From assembly GCF_022376445.1 (NCBI RefSeq), contig NW_025955001.1, forward strand, positions 124,001-188,000: a stretch of DNA of 64,000 nt, in the 5' to 3' direction. The notes under the pieces were generated by a model. That model was not told the origin of the DNA, searched no databases, and saw only the letters and a list, made by a program, of their open reading frames with translations. This DNA comes from Fomitopsis serialis. Lineage: Eukaryota > Basidiomycota > Agaricomycetes > Polyporales > Fomitopsidaceae. A program made the position numbers and the translations under genes. Of the stretch, positions 1-10,721 are shown in pieces; the first letter of the stretch is position 1, and each line of letters opens with the position of its first letter.

Positions 1-2111
1 ACACTCTCGAAGACGATCCATTCTCGACATGTCATGTTGTATGAATTCCTAACGCTGCGGAACAGTGAGAACGAGCCAAGGTTAAGACCAACCGACGCAC
101 ATCAGGGCAATGAGGGAGTAGTATCGAGCAATGAAGTAGAATGCTTTGGATGATGCCCATGGCGTTCTATTGGAAGCTTAGTGAGTGGCCACGAGCGGGA
201 GCTATGTTTCGGAAGTGCGACCCGCCTCCAGATATGAATGACTGATGAATAGCGATGACCTTCAGATTCTGTATGACACACCAGCTTCGGATAGCAACTC
301 ACCTCGAGATCTGTCGTAAGGCAGATATCATAGAAGAGAAAACACAGTGCTGCCACTGAAGTTCGGTGCACCTAGGTTAATATCTTCCAGCCGTGCCACT
401 TCTTGAACATACGACGTACGGGTGCTGTGTGTAATGTCAAGCGACTGTGTTCGTGCCTCGAGTGTCTCGACTTGTATGCCGCCGACGGCCGCTGTAGTGG
501 CAGAATGATTGCCAGCCATGGTGGTTGCTCAGTCGACGATGACAGGATCCGTCAGTGTCACTGCACCTTGGGAAGGAACGCGTACATAACGAAGATGGGT
601 TGTCATTGTCCAGCCTATTCGTATAGTTCCGGACTCAGGGGTACATCGGACCCATAGTTGTTTCAAGCCCTTGAAGCCGAACGGTCAAAGCAAGGCTGTA
701 CAATAAGCTCGGACGCTAAGACATCTTGGGCGATATCTCCCCGGGACTATTATTGGTGAAGCATGATCATGACCAGCTCGGTGCGCCGGTCAACAAAAGG
801 GCTGAGTGGAAACCGCGTCGGAGATCTTGGCACAGACATAGCCCGTGATCGCCCAGGGAGAACACTTTCCTAGACTTTGACCATACTGTTCAGTGGCCTT
901 GGTGTGGCCCAATCTAGAACGAACGCTCGCGGGTCCGAGCCCAGCAATCTGAAGTGAATCGGCATCGAATGCAAGCCCATAAGTAAGCATGATGTCGTGC
1001 GTTCCGAGCCAGGAGCGCGTTCTCGATCCGAATCTACTACGCTGGACGTACCAACACAACGAATGGTGTTAGACTCGAGTGTTCATACAGCGAATAAAGA
1101 GCAGCGAGTGTGCCGAGACTCTGGAAGAACCACCGTTCGCTGTGAAACCATAGGAGTATACATGCACATACTGTGCGTAAGCTATAGCGGGCCAGATGCA
1201 GACTTTGTAGAAGCAGATTGACCAAGGTACGCGGTACTACGCGCACGGATTCTTTCGGCGGCCCCGACTCGCGGTTTATCTGGGCACTTGGCCTGACAGC
1301 AGGTTCGACATGGCGAGACTAGGCCTGACAGTCAATCACGCGTACGGTCGATAAATATTGCACATAATTGTTGGCCAAAGAGTACACCAACGAGTTCGAT
1401 ATGTCCATCGACGCGGTCGTCAATGCGCCTTGTTCGAGGCTGCGGGTGGGGATCTGACAGCAATTGAAGCTGTGTATGGACTAGGATTACCACTGGCACT
1501 GATTTAACACTGTTGTAGTCCTGCCACGCCATGTGTGCATTCGCCGCCGTCTCGCTCAGTCTTTGCAGCTGCCCGCGATGCATATGCATATCATTGTATA
1601 ACCGGCGCCCTCCTGGCCGGTCGCGGTGACGGCAATTGTGATGACTCACCTGGAATAGCAAGTCTGTGGGCATGGCAGCGTATACGAGTAGCCGTGCGAG
1701 GGGTATGCAGCTAAGAGGGATATAGGATACATCATAGAACTGTTGCTCACTAGGGAAGACGGTGCAGAGATGATGGACGAGCGAAGTTGGATGCCCATCA
1801 ATATATGCGAGGGCGCTCAAGGTAAGCTGAGGTGAGTAAGATTGGCCTCCTCCAGAGGCATCCAATGTGACGCACTGTGACTCGGCGTTACCCCGAGGAC
1901 TTATCGCGTTACTCCGGTGGCTGAGCTGCGTAGCGCTGAGGCAAGGGATGCGCGCAGCGGCGCACGGTGCGATGTAGGGAGTCTGGCGAGTGTAAGATAC
2001 ACAATGGCGTAGTATGTAGATTATAGTACTTCGTAGAGTATGGAAGATACAGGTCTGGTCCAATATGTACATAGGATAAAGATATAGACACTATTGAGCT
2101 TGAAGTGAGAA
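1..2111. other. no gene recognised
   Basis: About 2.1 kb left of the DDE transposase stop codon. The longest open frame (minus strand, 1332-2072) has no recognisable domain and a composition unlike the real exons in this window. Part of this stretch may be the flank or end of the DDE element, but I could not identify a terminal repeat. Confidence 0.5.
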
Positions 2112-2602
2112 TCAGCCTCGGGCTTTGGTGGCGGCGGCCTCGAGATCCTCCATTAGTGAGTTGGGTAGTGTACGGTGACTACGATATTTCTTTGCAGCCC
2201 AGGCGGCCTGTGCACCATTCAGTCCCTTTGCATATGCGTCCATGAAGCGACGTGAGCGTGTTGCGTAACTGCATGATAAGAGATAAACATCTCGATCACG
2301 TCATGCACGAGTCATTTTAGCACAGACTCACCGACGCATAGTCTCGATTGGAACAGCTTCAAGCGCATTGAACACGTTACGCTCCAGATCTTCCTCCCTC
2401 GACGACGGGGGATTGAGCCGGTACGTGCGCTTCGCATTTCCCCAGCATTGCTCGATAAAGTTGAGCTCACAATGGAATTTGGGCAGGAAAAGCACCTCTA
2501 CACCACGACTTTTGCATGCGGTTTCCAGAAGGCTCGGCACATTCGCGAAGTCGTCTTCATTGAAAAGCATTCGTCGGCAGCAGCAATCCCGGACACCTGG
2601 TG
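2112..2602 (-). pseudogene. DDE transposase, C-terminal part (separated from its N-terminal part)
   Basis: This is the C-terminal part of a DDE-superfamily transposase read on the minus strand. The exon 2332-2602 carries the cysteine-rich stretch DCCCRRMLFNE and the motif FHCELNFIEQCWG, which supplies the third catalytic acid. A 63-bp GT-AG intron (2269-2331) leads to a last exon (2112-2268) that reads RRFMDAYAKGLNGAQAAWA and stops at TGA. There is no start codon and neither of the first two catalytic aspartates. Both lie 8.1 kb away at 10.7-12.9 kb on the same strand. Joining the two across the Plavaka element, using one TG duplication copy, reads in frame through FKCPPGVRDCCC. I infer one ancestral gene cut by an insertion, not two copies. 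Confidence 0.85.
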
Positions 2603-2628
2603 CATCAGCAAAACGGTGTGTCGTCTGA
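2603..2628 (+). repeat. left terminal inverted repeat of the Plavaka-like element
   Basis: The first 12 bp, CATCAGCAAAAC, are the exact inverse of the right end. After a 6-7 bp mismatch the last 8 bp (TCGTCTGA) match again. It is preceded by the TG duplication. Confidence 0.82.
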
Positions 2629-2840
2629 AAGTGCCTGACGCCACATACACTCCTGAAATGGCACCTGAGCTGACCGACGCGCCTGACGCCATTCGGCACC
2701 TAATGCGTCGCTCGCGCATCCAGCTCAAGTCAGATGGCAACGCAGAGCGAGTCAGACGTGTAGGATGCAACAGACACGTCAGACAGGACTCAGACATGTC
2801 AGGCCAGTCTGCGTGGAACTCGAGTAGTGTAACACTTCAT
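2629..2840. repeat. left subterminal repeat zone
   Basis: A non-coding stretch between the left end and the transposase stop. It has repeated TCAGA and CTGAC hexamer-like motifs, densest at 2730-2815 where TCAGAC recurs every 15-20 bp. The right end has a matching zone. Such subterminal motifs usually bind transposase in CACTA-like elements; that role is inferred here. Confidence 0.65.
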
Positions 2841-2874
2841 GTAGATTAGACAAGATGTATTATATTTGTCGTCA

Positions 2875-5800
2875 CTAAAAGGCTATGTCGTGAGCATTAT
2901 GATCTATCCATTTATTAATCCAGTATGCACGGAACGCGTCAAGCGAATCCGACGCGTTGAACCCTCGTGGCAGGAAGTTCTCCCCATACACAGGAATAGG
3001 GTGAGCCAGCCTCATGATTGTGTCGAGATGGACCACCTCGCACGGTCGCTGCCCATCCTCGTCAAACTCAGGCTCGACGATCCACATGCGTGCGTCCTCA
3101 TCCGGTGCGTCACCGAGTGGCACAAACCACTGAATCAGTGCACAAGGGTAGAGCACCTGCTCCTGCCGGAAGGAGAACAGAAGGCGTATGCGAGCCACAT
3201 GCAGTGCACGGAAACCGAGCTGAGATTCATCTTTGTTGATGAAGACACAGTCATAGCGGCCGGATTTCGAGCCTCGCCACGAACGCGTTGCGCGGATGCG
3301 TTCGCGGCGCATTCCGCTCTCGCCTGCAGCATCTGTCGGAGCGAAGAACGTGGCAACCGCAGAGTTAAACACAGAGACTCGGGTCCCGACAGTGAGGCGC
3401 TGGACATAGCGTTCAAGGGTAGAATCTGAGGGCTCGTCGAGGTGGTCGGGATGACGCTGCCAGAAGAGAAAGCGAGCGACAAGCGTGGGTAGCTCAGGAT
3501 GGCCAATGGAGACCCCCAGCTCGGCAAAAGATCGCTTGGGATAACCCGAGGCTACATCGTAATTTAGCACCGTGAGTCCGTTTGCGTCTGAGATAATACT
3601 TCATGCCATGCTCACCTGGACGACGTGCGAGAAGCACAAATGCTTTGTGCGCGGCACCTTCAACATCATCCTCCGCGTCGACTTCTTCATCATCAAGCAT
3701 GCTTCTTGGTGCCGCCTGTGGCTCTTCTGTGCTCTGTTCCGGTACGTCTTCTTCTTCAACTTCCTCGCCCTCTGCGTAGCCCTCCGCCTCGTTGTCTATC
3801 CGCTGCAGAGACTGTCTGAGTGCCTGCGAAAGGACGGTGCCGTCCAGCATACCACGCGCGGTGAAGTCCACGCGCGAGGCTGCGAGCTTGTCGAGTCGCT
3901 GATTCGTGAGGAGCATCTGGCCGAGGGCGTTGTGATGGTTGGAACGGCGCCATGGTTTCTTGACAGCAACAATGTGCTTTGACTCGGTGATGGACGTGCA
4001 TAGCCCCAGCATCGCGCCGAAGTTGCGTGTGTGGCGCGGATAGTGGGCTACTGAGTGTTGCCGCGGGAAGGAGAATCCGTCGGGACACACACCTGCTTCC
4101 CGGAAGATCTCTCGGTGGTGATGATACTCCGTGACAAGACGCTCGACCTCGGCAATTGTGTCTTCTGTCTGGATAGGCTTACGAACGAGGTAGCAGATGT
4201 CCAGGAAAGTACTCATTGTCAGGATGATCCGGGGCGGAAGCAGGCCATGGATCGCAGGTAAGTACACCTATCGATTCATGAGATGTGCTATCAGTACAGC
4301 TATGCAGATCATACACGCACCTTCATCAATGCCTTCGAATCATCGCCGGTCCACTGCTTGAAGTCTCGGCCTTGGTGGAAATGGCGCAGCCCAGGGAATG
4401 GCGGTACAGCCGCAATGCTGTGGATGTCGGCAAGATGCGAACGAGGCCAAGGTATGCCGGACTCACCGTCGGTCTATCTCGTCCATGATTTCCTTCGCTT
4501 TGGCCTCTCCATGCACTATGACGAGGTACTGGCCAATCCAGGTGACGAGGTGATCCATGAAGCATCCCTTGATGATTTGATGCAAGATGTCGCCAGACAG
4601 CAGTTCGTGGATGTCTGCCCGTGGGAGGTCGTTACTGAAGGGCTGTATATGGTCATTGGTACGTCTCCAGCGTGTGCACACGAAGTCACGAACTTACGAT
4701 AATATCGCTAACGATGCCGTAATCCTCCCACAGTGTTTTCTCATCAAGACTCTTGATTAGTAGCTCCGTATGCTCACGCGTCCGACGCCCTTGCAATAAT
4801 CCCTCGTCAAGATTCTTGTGGTCGCCCGGGCACCTGGTAAGCGAGTCGGTCAACCTCCAACACAGCTAAGGTGTCTGATTCTCAGGCTGAGGAAACAAGG
4901 AGTCAACGTACGTGACACACCATCCATATACAACACACGCACACAAGGCCTGTTCAGGATAGTCGCCAGTGAATGGCCCAAGACTATAGATCGCCGTGCG
5001 GTAGTATCCGTCCCAGCACCGCAGGAAGTCGGGCTCTCTCATGTAGGGCTTCAATGGATCGAGGATGACGGAGATACTGCTGTGGTACAGCTGTCGGCGA
5101 AAGTGGCGGAAAGCTTTGGACTGCGCATGCTTCTTCTCGGCTGTCAGGTATGTTCAGTTAAGATGTTCGACGAGGTATACTGACGCACTGACTCTTAGGA
5201 ATAGCTAAAAAAGCAAGGATAACCACCGCATTGCGATGCGCGCGCCGTACGTTGTTATGCACATTCCCTGTTGATAAGTACAGGGGATAGTACTCGTTTT
5301 GACCAGTAGCGACGGAGACAGTGGTTTTGTCGCTCCCAAGGATGATTGGTGTGAACATCGCCCCGTATGTATCGTGTTCAGTGTCTGCCGCAATGATATC
5401 CTGATCAGTTTTGTCAGTGCCAATCGACAGAGAGCACAAATGAATGTACCCACCGCTTGTCGCCACGCCCAATCGCCCGATAAGCAATGAATATAGTACC
5501 GCTTGCCTGCGTTATCATACAGCCTGTACGGGGCGACGTCTACTTGACCCTCAAAGTCGACGTTCTCTGTGATGAAGTGTACCAAGGTGCGTGCGTTACG
5601 CGTCCAGACTTGGTACTCAGTGGTCATCCATTCAGGAACCTCGCCCTCCGGAAGTTCGCCAGTATATTGCACGGTGAATGATTCCCAGGGCGCGTCGCCG
5701 ATCGTTGTTGAGTCAATAATATTGTACAAGTCCTGACGATTTGCGAAGGGTGGCTCAGCTCCGAACGGGATGAGCGACGCAGCCCAGAGGTCAAGCAGCT

Positions 5801-6374
5801 CGTCAATGTTCGCCCCCGACATTTGGGCCTTCTTGAACAGGAAGCCCGCGAGCTCGAACTCTAGGCGGTTGCGATAGGGTGTATAGTCGCCATGCGCGGC
5901 ACTTGTGCGAGGAGGCGGAGGTGCATTCAGTGGTAAGATGTTCCTGTTTCCGTCGCGTCGGAGGCCTGAACCGTCACTTTGGGTGTGCATCAGTACGTGG
6001 TAATGGTGCAGAAACATACCTTCGAGGTGAGAGTGCTCTTCCTTCCTCAGATCCTCATAACGGAGAGGCCTTCGATTCTCCAGGCTCTCCAGCGGGTCGT
6101 CAGTGTCGGCTTCGACATCTGCATCACCTTCAATCCCGGCTATATCTTCAAGTGCATTGAGTGGAAGTTCGTTCCCTAGATCCTGGGTCTCCTCCTCGTC
6201 ATGCTCGTAGCTGCTATCACTGTCACTAGGAGGCGAGCTGCTGGGCGCGGATGTGTTTTTGTACGGCACTGGGTGAGCAGCATGTCGATGTTGTGTTAAC
6301 CCAGAAAGATTCTTGTACCGGCTTCCACAGGTGAGGCAGGGGTAGCGATTGGCATTGTGCACAGGACGACTCAT
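2875..6374 (-). CDS. Plavaka-type transposase, 1,043 aa, apparently intact
   Basis: The transposase of the surrounding element. The ATG is at 6374-6372. Eight exons splice in frame: 6374-5454, 5400-5193, 5140-4912, 4833-4698, 4642-4467, 4417-4321, 4267-3616 and 3587-2875, giving 1,043 codons plus TAG. The N-terminus has a C2H2 zinc finger (C13, C16, H29, H34). An acidic linker and then the Plavaka core follow, with stretches I recognise from this family such as DYTPYRNRLEFELAGFLFKK, ADIHELLSGDILHQIIKG and LTNQRLDKLAASRVDFTARG. The C-terminus reads WIVEPEFDEDGQ and GENFLPRGFNASDSLDAF. It is transcribed divergently from the second gene of the element. No frameshift or stop was found, so the enzyme could be functional; activity cannot be judged from sequence. 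Confidence 0.9.
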
Positions 6375-6716
6375 AGAAGTATTGCAACAGGCGGGGCGAC
6401 TCAGGAGAGCGCTCTCGGGACGTACAGGGACTTGGATTGCACCGCGGCGAGTCAGAGTCCACACCGAACTGTTATCATGCTGAATAACCGGGTAAATACA
6501 CCATCGACTCCCGCCCCACGCGCATTGCAACCCATCCAATCAGAACGTGCTGCGTACGTCGCCATGCTGCATGATCTCAGATATGGATTGCTTACCACCG
6601 CATTCCCTTCTTCCCAGTCCCACCATCATTCCAACTTGCCATCTCGACGTCTGAGACGTCTATACCTCCATTCATTTTTGACTGTTTATTCACATCCTAA
6701 CTCTATCTTGACCAAC
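6375..6716. promoter_or_regulatory. shared divergent promoter region of the Plavaka element
   Basis: These 342 bp separate the two start codons, so they must hold both promoters. No clear TATA box stands out. The part next to the plus-strand gene is pyrimidine-rich, as is common upstream of fungal start codons. Confidence 0.5.
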
Positions 6717-8296
6717 ATGATCCGAACTAGGGCCTCAAACTCGTCTAAACACCCTGGCTTGGTCGATCTCGACCCTGAGGATGAAGGCCCTGAGAAGGGC
6801 GAGAGGAAGCCCCGTCGTACGCCTGCCGAGATGGCTGCCTTTCGAAAGCAACAAGCCGAGGAGAAGCGCAACAAGGAGCGTGAAAGAGCTGAGACTGTCA
6901 AGACCGTTGCGACTCACGATGCTCAGATGCGTCAGCGTGACGACCTTGAGCAGCATGCACCCAAGGCTTCTGTCCAGGCTTCCAACGTCGTGCCTGCTAG
7001 CAGTCAAGGTAAGTGCGTTGTACTGAAAAACTGACCTCGCTAACTAGTACGGGTCTCGTGCACAGATCTTCCGGTCAAAACTGTTCTGGGCGGCATGTCC
7101 GAGCAGACACGACCGAAGCCGCACCCGAAAAAGAGGGTTGGTCGTGCAGATATCAATGCTTACCAAGCCATTCCTGCGACCGATCCACCATCTGAACAGA
7201 GCCCGGGCCTGGTCAACACACCTCAGGTTCTGAAGGCCGCACCCAGAGTGGCCGAATCTTCTCAGCTTGCAACGACGGGAGGGAATAAACGTAAGGCCAC
7301 ACCAACTCAGACCGCAGAGTAAGTACTACGTTTATTGCACACATTGACCACTAATTCACGTCGCACCTGTGACTCCACAGCTCCGAGACTATACCTGCGG
7401 ACAAACGTTCAAGGCCCTCACACCCGTCGGGCCTGCTCCGCACCTGGGAAGGCCAGCATCAGCCTCCGCTTAAGAATGCACCGAAAACTCGCAAGTCACG
7501 CAAGTCTAAGAAGACGGTCATAGAGTCCGATGAGTCGGACACCAACACAATCCTTCCTCGTGAGCAAACCATGGCGTCCATCTTTGATCTCACTGCCCCC
7601 AAGGGGATCTCTGCTCTCGATGATGGCGAATTGTCGAGCGACGCTGACCAGCCCCATCAAACCGATGATACTGTTCGCCATGGCGGATATGCGGACTCGG
7701 AATCGGAAGACGGACTCGGAGGTGATGAGGCCTACGAAGACGTACCAGTTGCTGGCAAGAGTGGCGTCACGAAGGCGCCACAGGCTGGACAAGTCAACTT
7801 TGGTGTGGAGAGCCGCAACACGACCAAGGTATGTGATTAGCGAAACCTCTGATGAGACCTTTTGTTTGGTCCAAGTCATGCGTCGTAGTAGTATACTTAC
7901 ATGCTTGGTGCATTGCCAGGCTAATGTCTCGGTCACCCGGTCGAAGCCGGATGAGGCTACGCAGCGCGCCGCTTCCCAGGCTGCCAAGAAAAACAAGGGT
8001 TCTCAGGGTGATAAACGGAAGGCCTCTGAACGGGCACGAAATGAAGATTTGCCGTGTTCGCAGCGTCTGTGGCTTGGGCAGTTTGTGCCGACATTGTTTG
8101 AGCACCTCGGCATGCTCGACAACCCCTGGGACACTCAGGAAGCCAACGACATGGCCGTCCTCCAGAAGTGCTGGGACGAGGTCTTCCCTAACATTGAACA
8201 CCGTGTTACGACGGGTTCTGCGGTCTATCAAGTGGTGAGTTATCTCAAGGTAACATTCGTCTTGGACTTACAAGTCTCGGAAATCCAACAGGCTCA

Positions 8297-8300
8297 GCGG
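8297..8300. repeat. target-site duplication of the solo LTR, left copy (GCGG)
   Basis: GCGG directly precedes the LTR and recurs at 9281-9284 directly after it. An adjoining A could extend the duplication to 5 bp if the LTR ends in TC and not TCA. Confidence 0.8.
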
Positions 8301-9280
8301 TGATACGCCTCTAGGCTATCTAAGCCCCGAAAACGCAATCTAGGCCTCTACGATGCTCCGAAGCTCTTAGAAGATCCACTACAACTGTTCGAAGATTTCG
8401 AAGTTCGTAGCCAATCCTGGCTCACCTTAGAAGACTATCCGCGACCTTCCGGCACCTCAGTGACGCTATAGGAGCACCTACCCACCTATCTAGACGACCC
8501 CAGAGCACGCAGGTCACTCAAAGATACACTATGTGTTAGAAGACACTCGAACATGTTAGAAGACGTGCTACGGTGTTAGAAGATCTCCTGCGAGACCATA
8601 GGATGCTACAGGATGTCCAGTGAGTCCTTGCAGGTCGTCTCACATCCTCAACGAGTGGTCTCGGTTTCCGGCGTCATGTGATAGCCGGTCGGCCTTCGGA
8701 CCACTGGTTAGCGAGCCCGAGAGCAGTTGTCACGTGTTAGAAGCCATAGCCGGATGTTTGGGGCCGTCGGAGCTCCGTAGTGGTAATAGCCGTGTTTCCC
8801 TGTATATACTCTGGGACTGGTTCCCTTCGAGTCGGAGAGACCCCCTTACCCTCTCAATCTCACCTCGCACCGGCGAGGTTCGTCAGCCAGTCAGTACGTT
8901 CGGAAGTCAGCAAGTTCGCCAGTCAGTCAGTACGTTCGAAGCCAGTCAGTCAGTTCGCCAGTACGTTCGCCAGCTCGTAGTTGCCCCGAGAGGCTCTACA
9001 CTTCTTCTCCTGCCGTCGCTCGCCTTCCTTGTCACCGTTCGTTCGACACGTCTGTCGAAATCCTCCCTCCTACCTTCGAGGCTTAGCCCTCGTCTTCGAA
9101 CAGTCTTCGACATCTTCGAAGCTCTCCCACGTCGTTCGGAGTCTTGTCCGTCCTCCTCCTTCTTACCTAGACCACTGTACAGTCCCCCGTACATCTCATA
9201 GACGCAGAGGCCTCGCATACCACTGCTCGACCTCACGGTTGGGTTTTTGTGTGGCTTTTGTGTTCTTTTCGGTCGCGTCA
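8301..9280. mobile_element. solo LTR of an LTR retrotransposon, 980 bp
   Basis: It begins TGATACGC and ends GCGTCA (TG...CA ends) and is flanked by GCGG on both sides. It contains a TATA box (TATATACT near 8802), then a pyrimidine-rich and repeat-rich stretch as expected for a U3/R/U5 arrangement. The motif TTAGAAG occurs six times (8367, 8427, 8536, 8556, 8576, 8737), three of them exactly 20 bp apart. CAGTCAGT/GTTCG repeats fill 8880-8980. There is no gag, pol or second LTR, so this is the product of LTR-LTR recombination. Excising it restores the interrupted exon exactly. Confidence 0.88.
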
Positions 9281-10116
9281 GCGGAAGTGCCACGACTGGC
9301 GCACGAGCCTCGGGAAGAATGGTGTCGCTGCCGTAGGCAAGTACTGGGGTGACAGTGTCATGTCCGCTGCACTACGTGCCACCTACGTTGCTGCCCAGCT
9401 GCGCGAGGACACCGAGAAGGATGTTCCCATTCCAGGGACAGCGTCGTTCCTATGGGGCGATGTTCGTCAGCGGCCGGATGGAACTGTCAAGGTATAAAAT
9501 CTATTTCTACTTGTGGAATCACTCTGATTGCCATTCGCGTCGTGTAGAGGCGAGGCCGTCTCCAGTCGCGCGAGATACTGGAGACCCTTGCATACCACCT
9601 GCAGGCAACACGGGCAGCGCACGGCGGCTCTGTTGACTATCCCCGCGGTGCTCTACTCATGTCAGCAATTGCCGTAAGTCTTATCTCTCGACGCTTTTGA
9701 TGTGGACGCTGCTAGGATGATTGAATAATCTTGTACTTTGCAGGTGGAGCGGGCTTGGACCCTCTGGAAGACTGGCAAGCATGAGTATGATCCGAAGTCA
9801 GACAAGTTCAGCAATGATGCTTGGCGTCACCGACTCGTCGACTACCGTATCCTCATCGAGACGCTCGACGAAGATGCGTGGGCGAGCATCCTCACGGCGT
9901 CCGATCGCATCATGCAAATGCTTCCGAAGCCTGCGATGGACATGGTGGACGCCTTGCCTGCCGAGGAGATTGCCCAGAAGAAGGCAAAGGCTACCAAGAT
10001 GTTCGTCTCTGACTCGGAGTCCGACAATGATGACGAGCTTGAGGTGCGTGTCTATGAATCGATTATTTCCCTCGATGTCTGAGTTTTATTTAATGCATCA
10101 TTGCATCTCGCAGTGA

Positions 10117-10694
10117 CGCCGTTGAGCACCAACAAAGGCCTCCGCAGCGTGAGCAATAGATGTCGCATTCGAAGACGCAGCAGGGCTCTGAGAAGTGCCT
10201 GTCGATCGTGGTGCAGGCGCCACCGTCTTGATACCTGGCTTTACGATTTGTACAACCCACCCTAGTTTCCATTTCAAGTATAATCCGCGTTGGCATCGGC
10301 TTCTCTGTCGATTTCGGTTGGTTCATTACGTCTTTCGTTCGATCTGGGATTGTCATTGCCTTTCAATTCTTTGTGGACATCTGCTTTTTGATGCCTCATG
10401 CTCCGTTTATTATAGTATCTAGTATTCCCACTGGAGGACATTCTATACAGTACCTTGAATGCAAGTGCACTCGTTAATCGCTGAACGATTGTGGTGCATC
10501 CCGCGGCTGCGCGTGCTGGTCAGAGTCTGTCTGAGGTGCTCTGAGAGCAATCTGTCCTCGCCTGACAGCGGTCTGATTTCAGCCCGATGTCAGAAATGCG
10601 GTCTGACAACAGGAATGAATCTACTCTTTTCAGATGTCATGGTCCGATGCTCTGTTCAGCCTGAGATGCCCGACATCAGTACAGTCAGACAGTC
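10117..10694. repeat. right end of the Plavaka element: 3' region and subterminal repeats
   Basis: It has no coding content. From about 10515 to 10694 the motifs TCAGA, TCTGA and TCTGAC recur at roughly 10-20 bp spacing in both orientations, mirroring the left subterminal zone. Confidence 0.65.
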
Positions 10695-10721
10695 TCAGAC
10701 GAAGTCGATGTTTTGCTGATG
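10695..10721 (-). repeat. right terminal inverted repeat of the Plavaka-like element
   Basis: It reads TCAGACGA, a 7-bp divergent core, then GTTTTGCTGATG, and is followed by the TG duplication copy (10722-10723). Confidence 0.82.

Larger units (their letters stand above)
6717..10116 (+). pseudogene. second gene of the Plavaka element (DUF6532-like), disrupted by a solo LTR
   Basis: A lysine/serine-rich N-terminal half is followed by a conserved C-terminal domain of unknown function that I associate with fungal DUF6532 proteins (from memory, not checked). Exons: 6717-7008, 7066-7318, 7381-7828, 7920-8234, 8292-8300 joined to 9285-9491, 9548-9673, 9744-10043, and a final TGA at 10114-10116. 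Splice phases agree throughout. Without the LTR and one GCGG copy the product is 650 aa and runs AQRKCHDWRTSLGKNG across the junction. With the LTR present, its first three bases (TGA) are an in-frame stop directly after residue 439. The gene diverges from the transposase, so it is element cargo or a transposition helper. Its function is unknown. Confidence 0.82.
2603..10721. mobile_element. Plavaka-like (CACTA-related) DNA transposon, 8,119 bp
   Basis: The element is bounded by CATCAGCAAAAC on the left and its exact inverse GTTTTGCTGATG on the right. The inverted similarity extends inward over about 26 bp to TCGTCTGA/TCAGACGA. A 2-bp duplication TG flanks it (2601-2602 and 10722-10723). Inside both ends lie zones dense in TCAGA/TCTGA, as expected for subterminal repeats of CACTA-type elements. 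It carries a Plavaka-family transposase on the minus strand and a divergent second gene on the plus strand, with about 340 bp between their start codons. It interrupts a DDE transposase gene and is itself interrupted by a solo LTR at 8301-9280. Length without the LTR would be about 7.1 kb. Family assignment rests on recognising the transposase. Confidence 0.88.

Noticed and set aside
1332..2072. 246-codon minus-strand open frame
   Set aside because: No domain, no hydrophobic or repeat pattern, and codon composition unlike the real exons; probably chance.
8620..9201. 193-codon plus-strand open frame rich in Ser and Arg
   Set aside because: Lies inside the solo LTR and reads through its short repeats; a by-product of LTR sequence.
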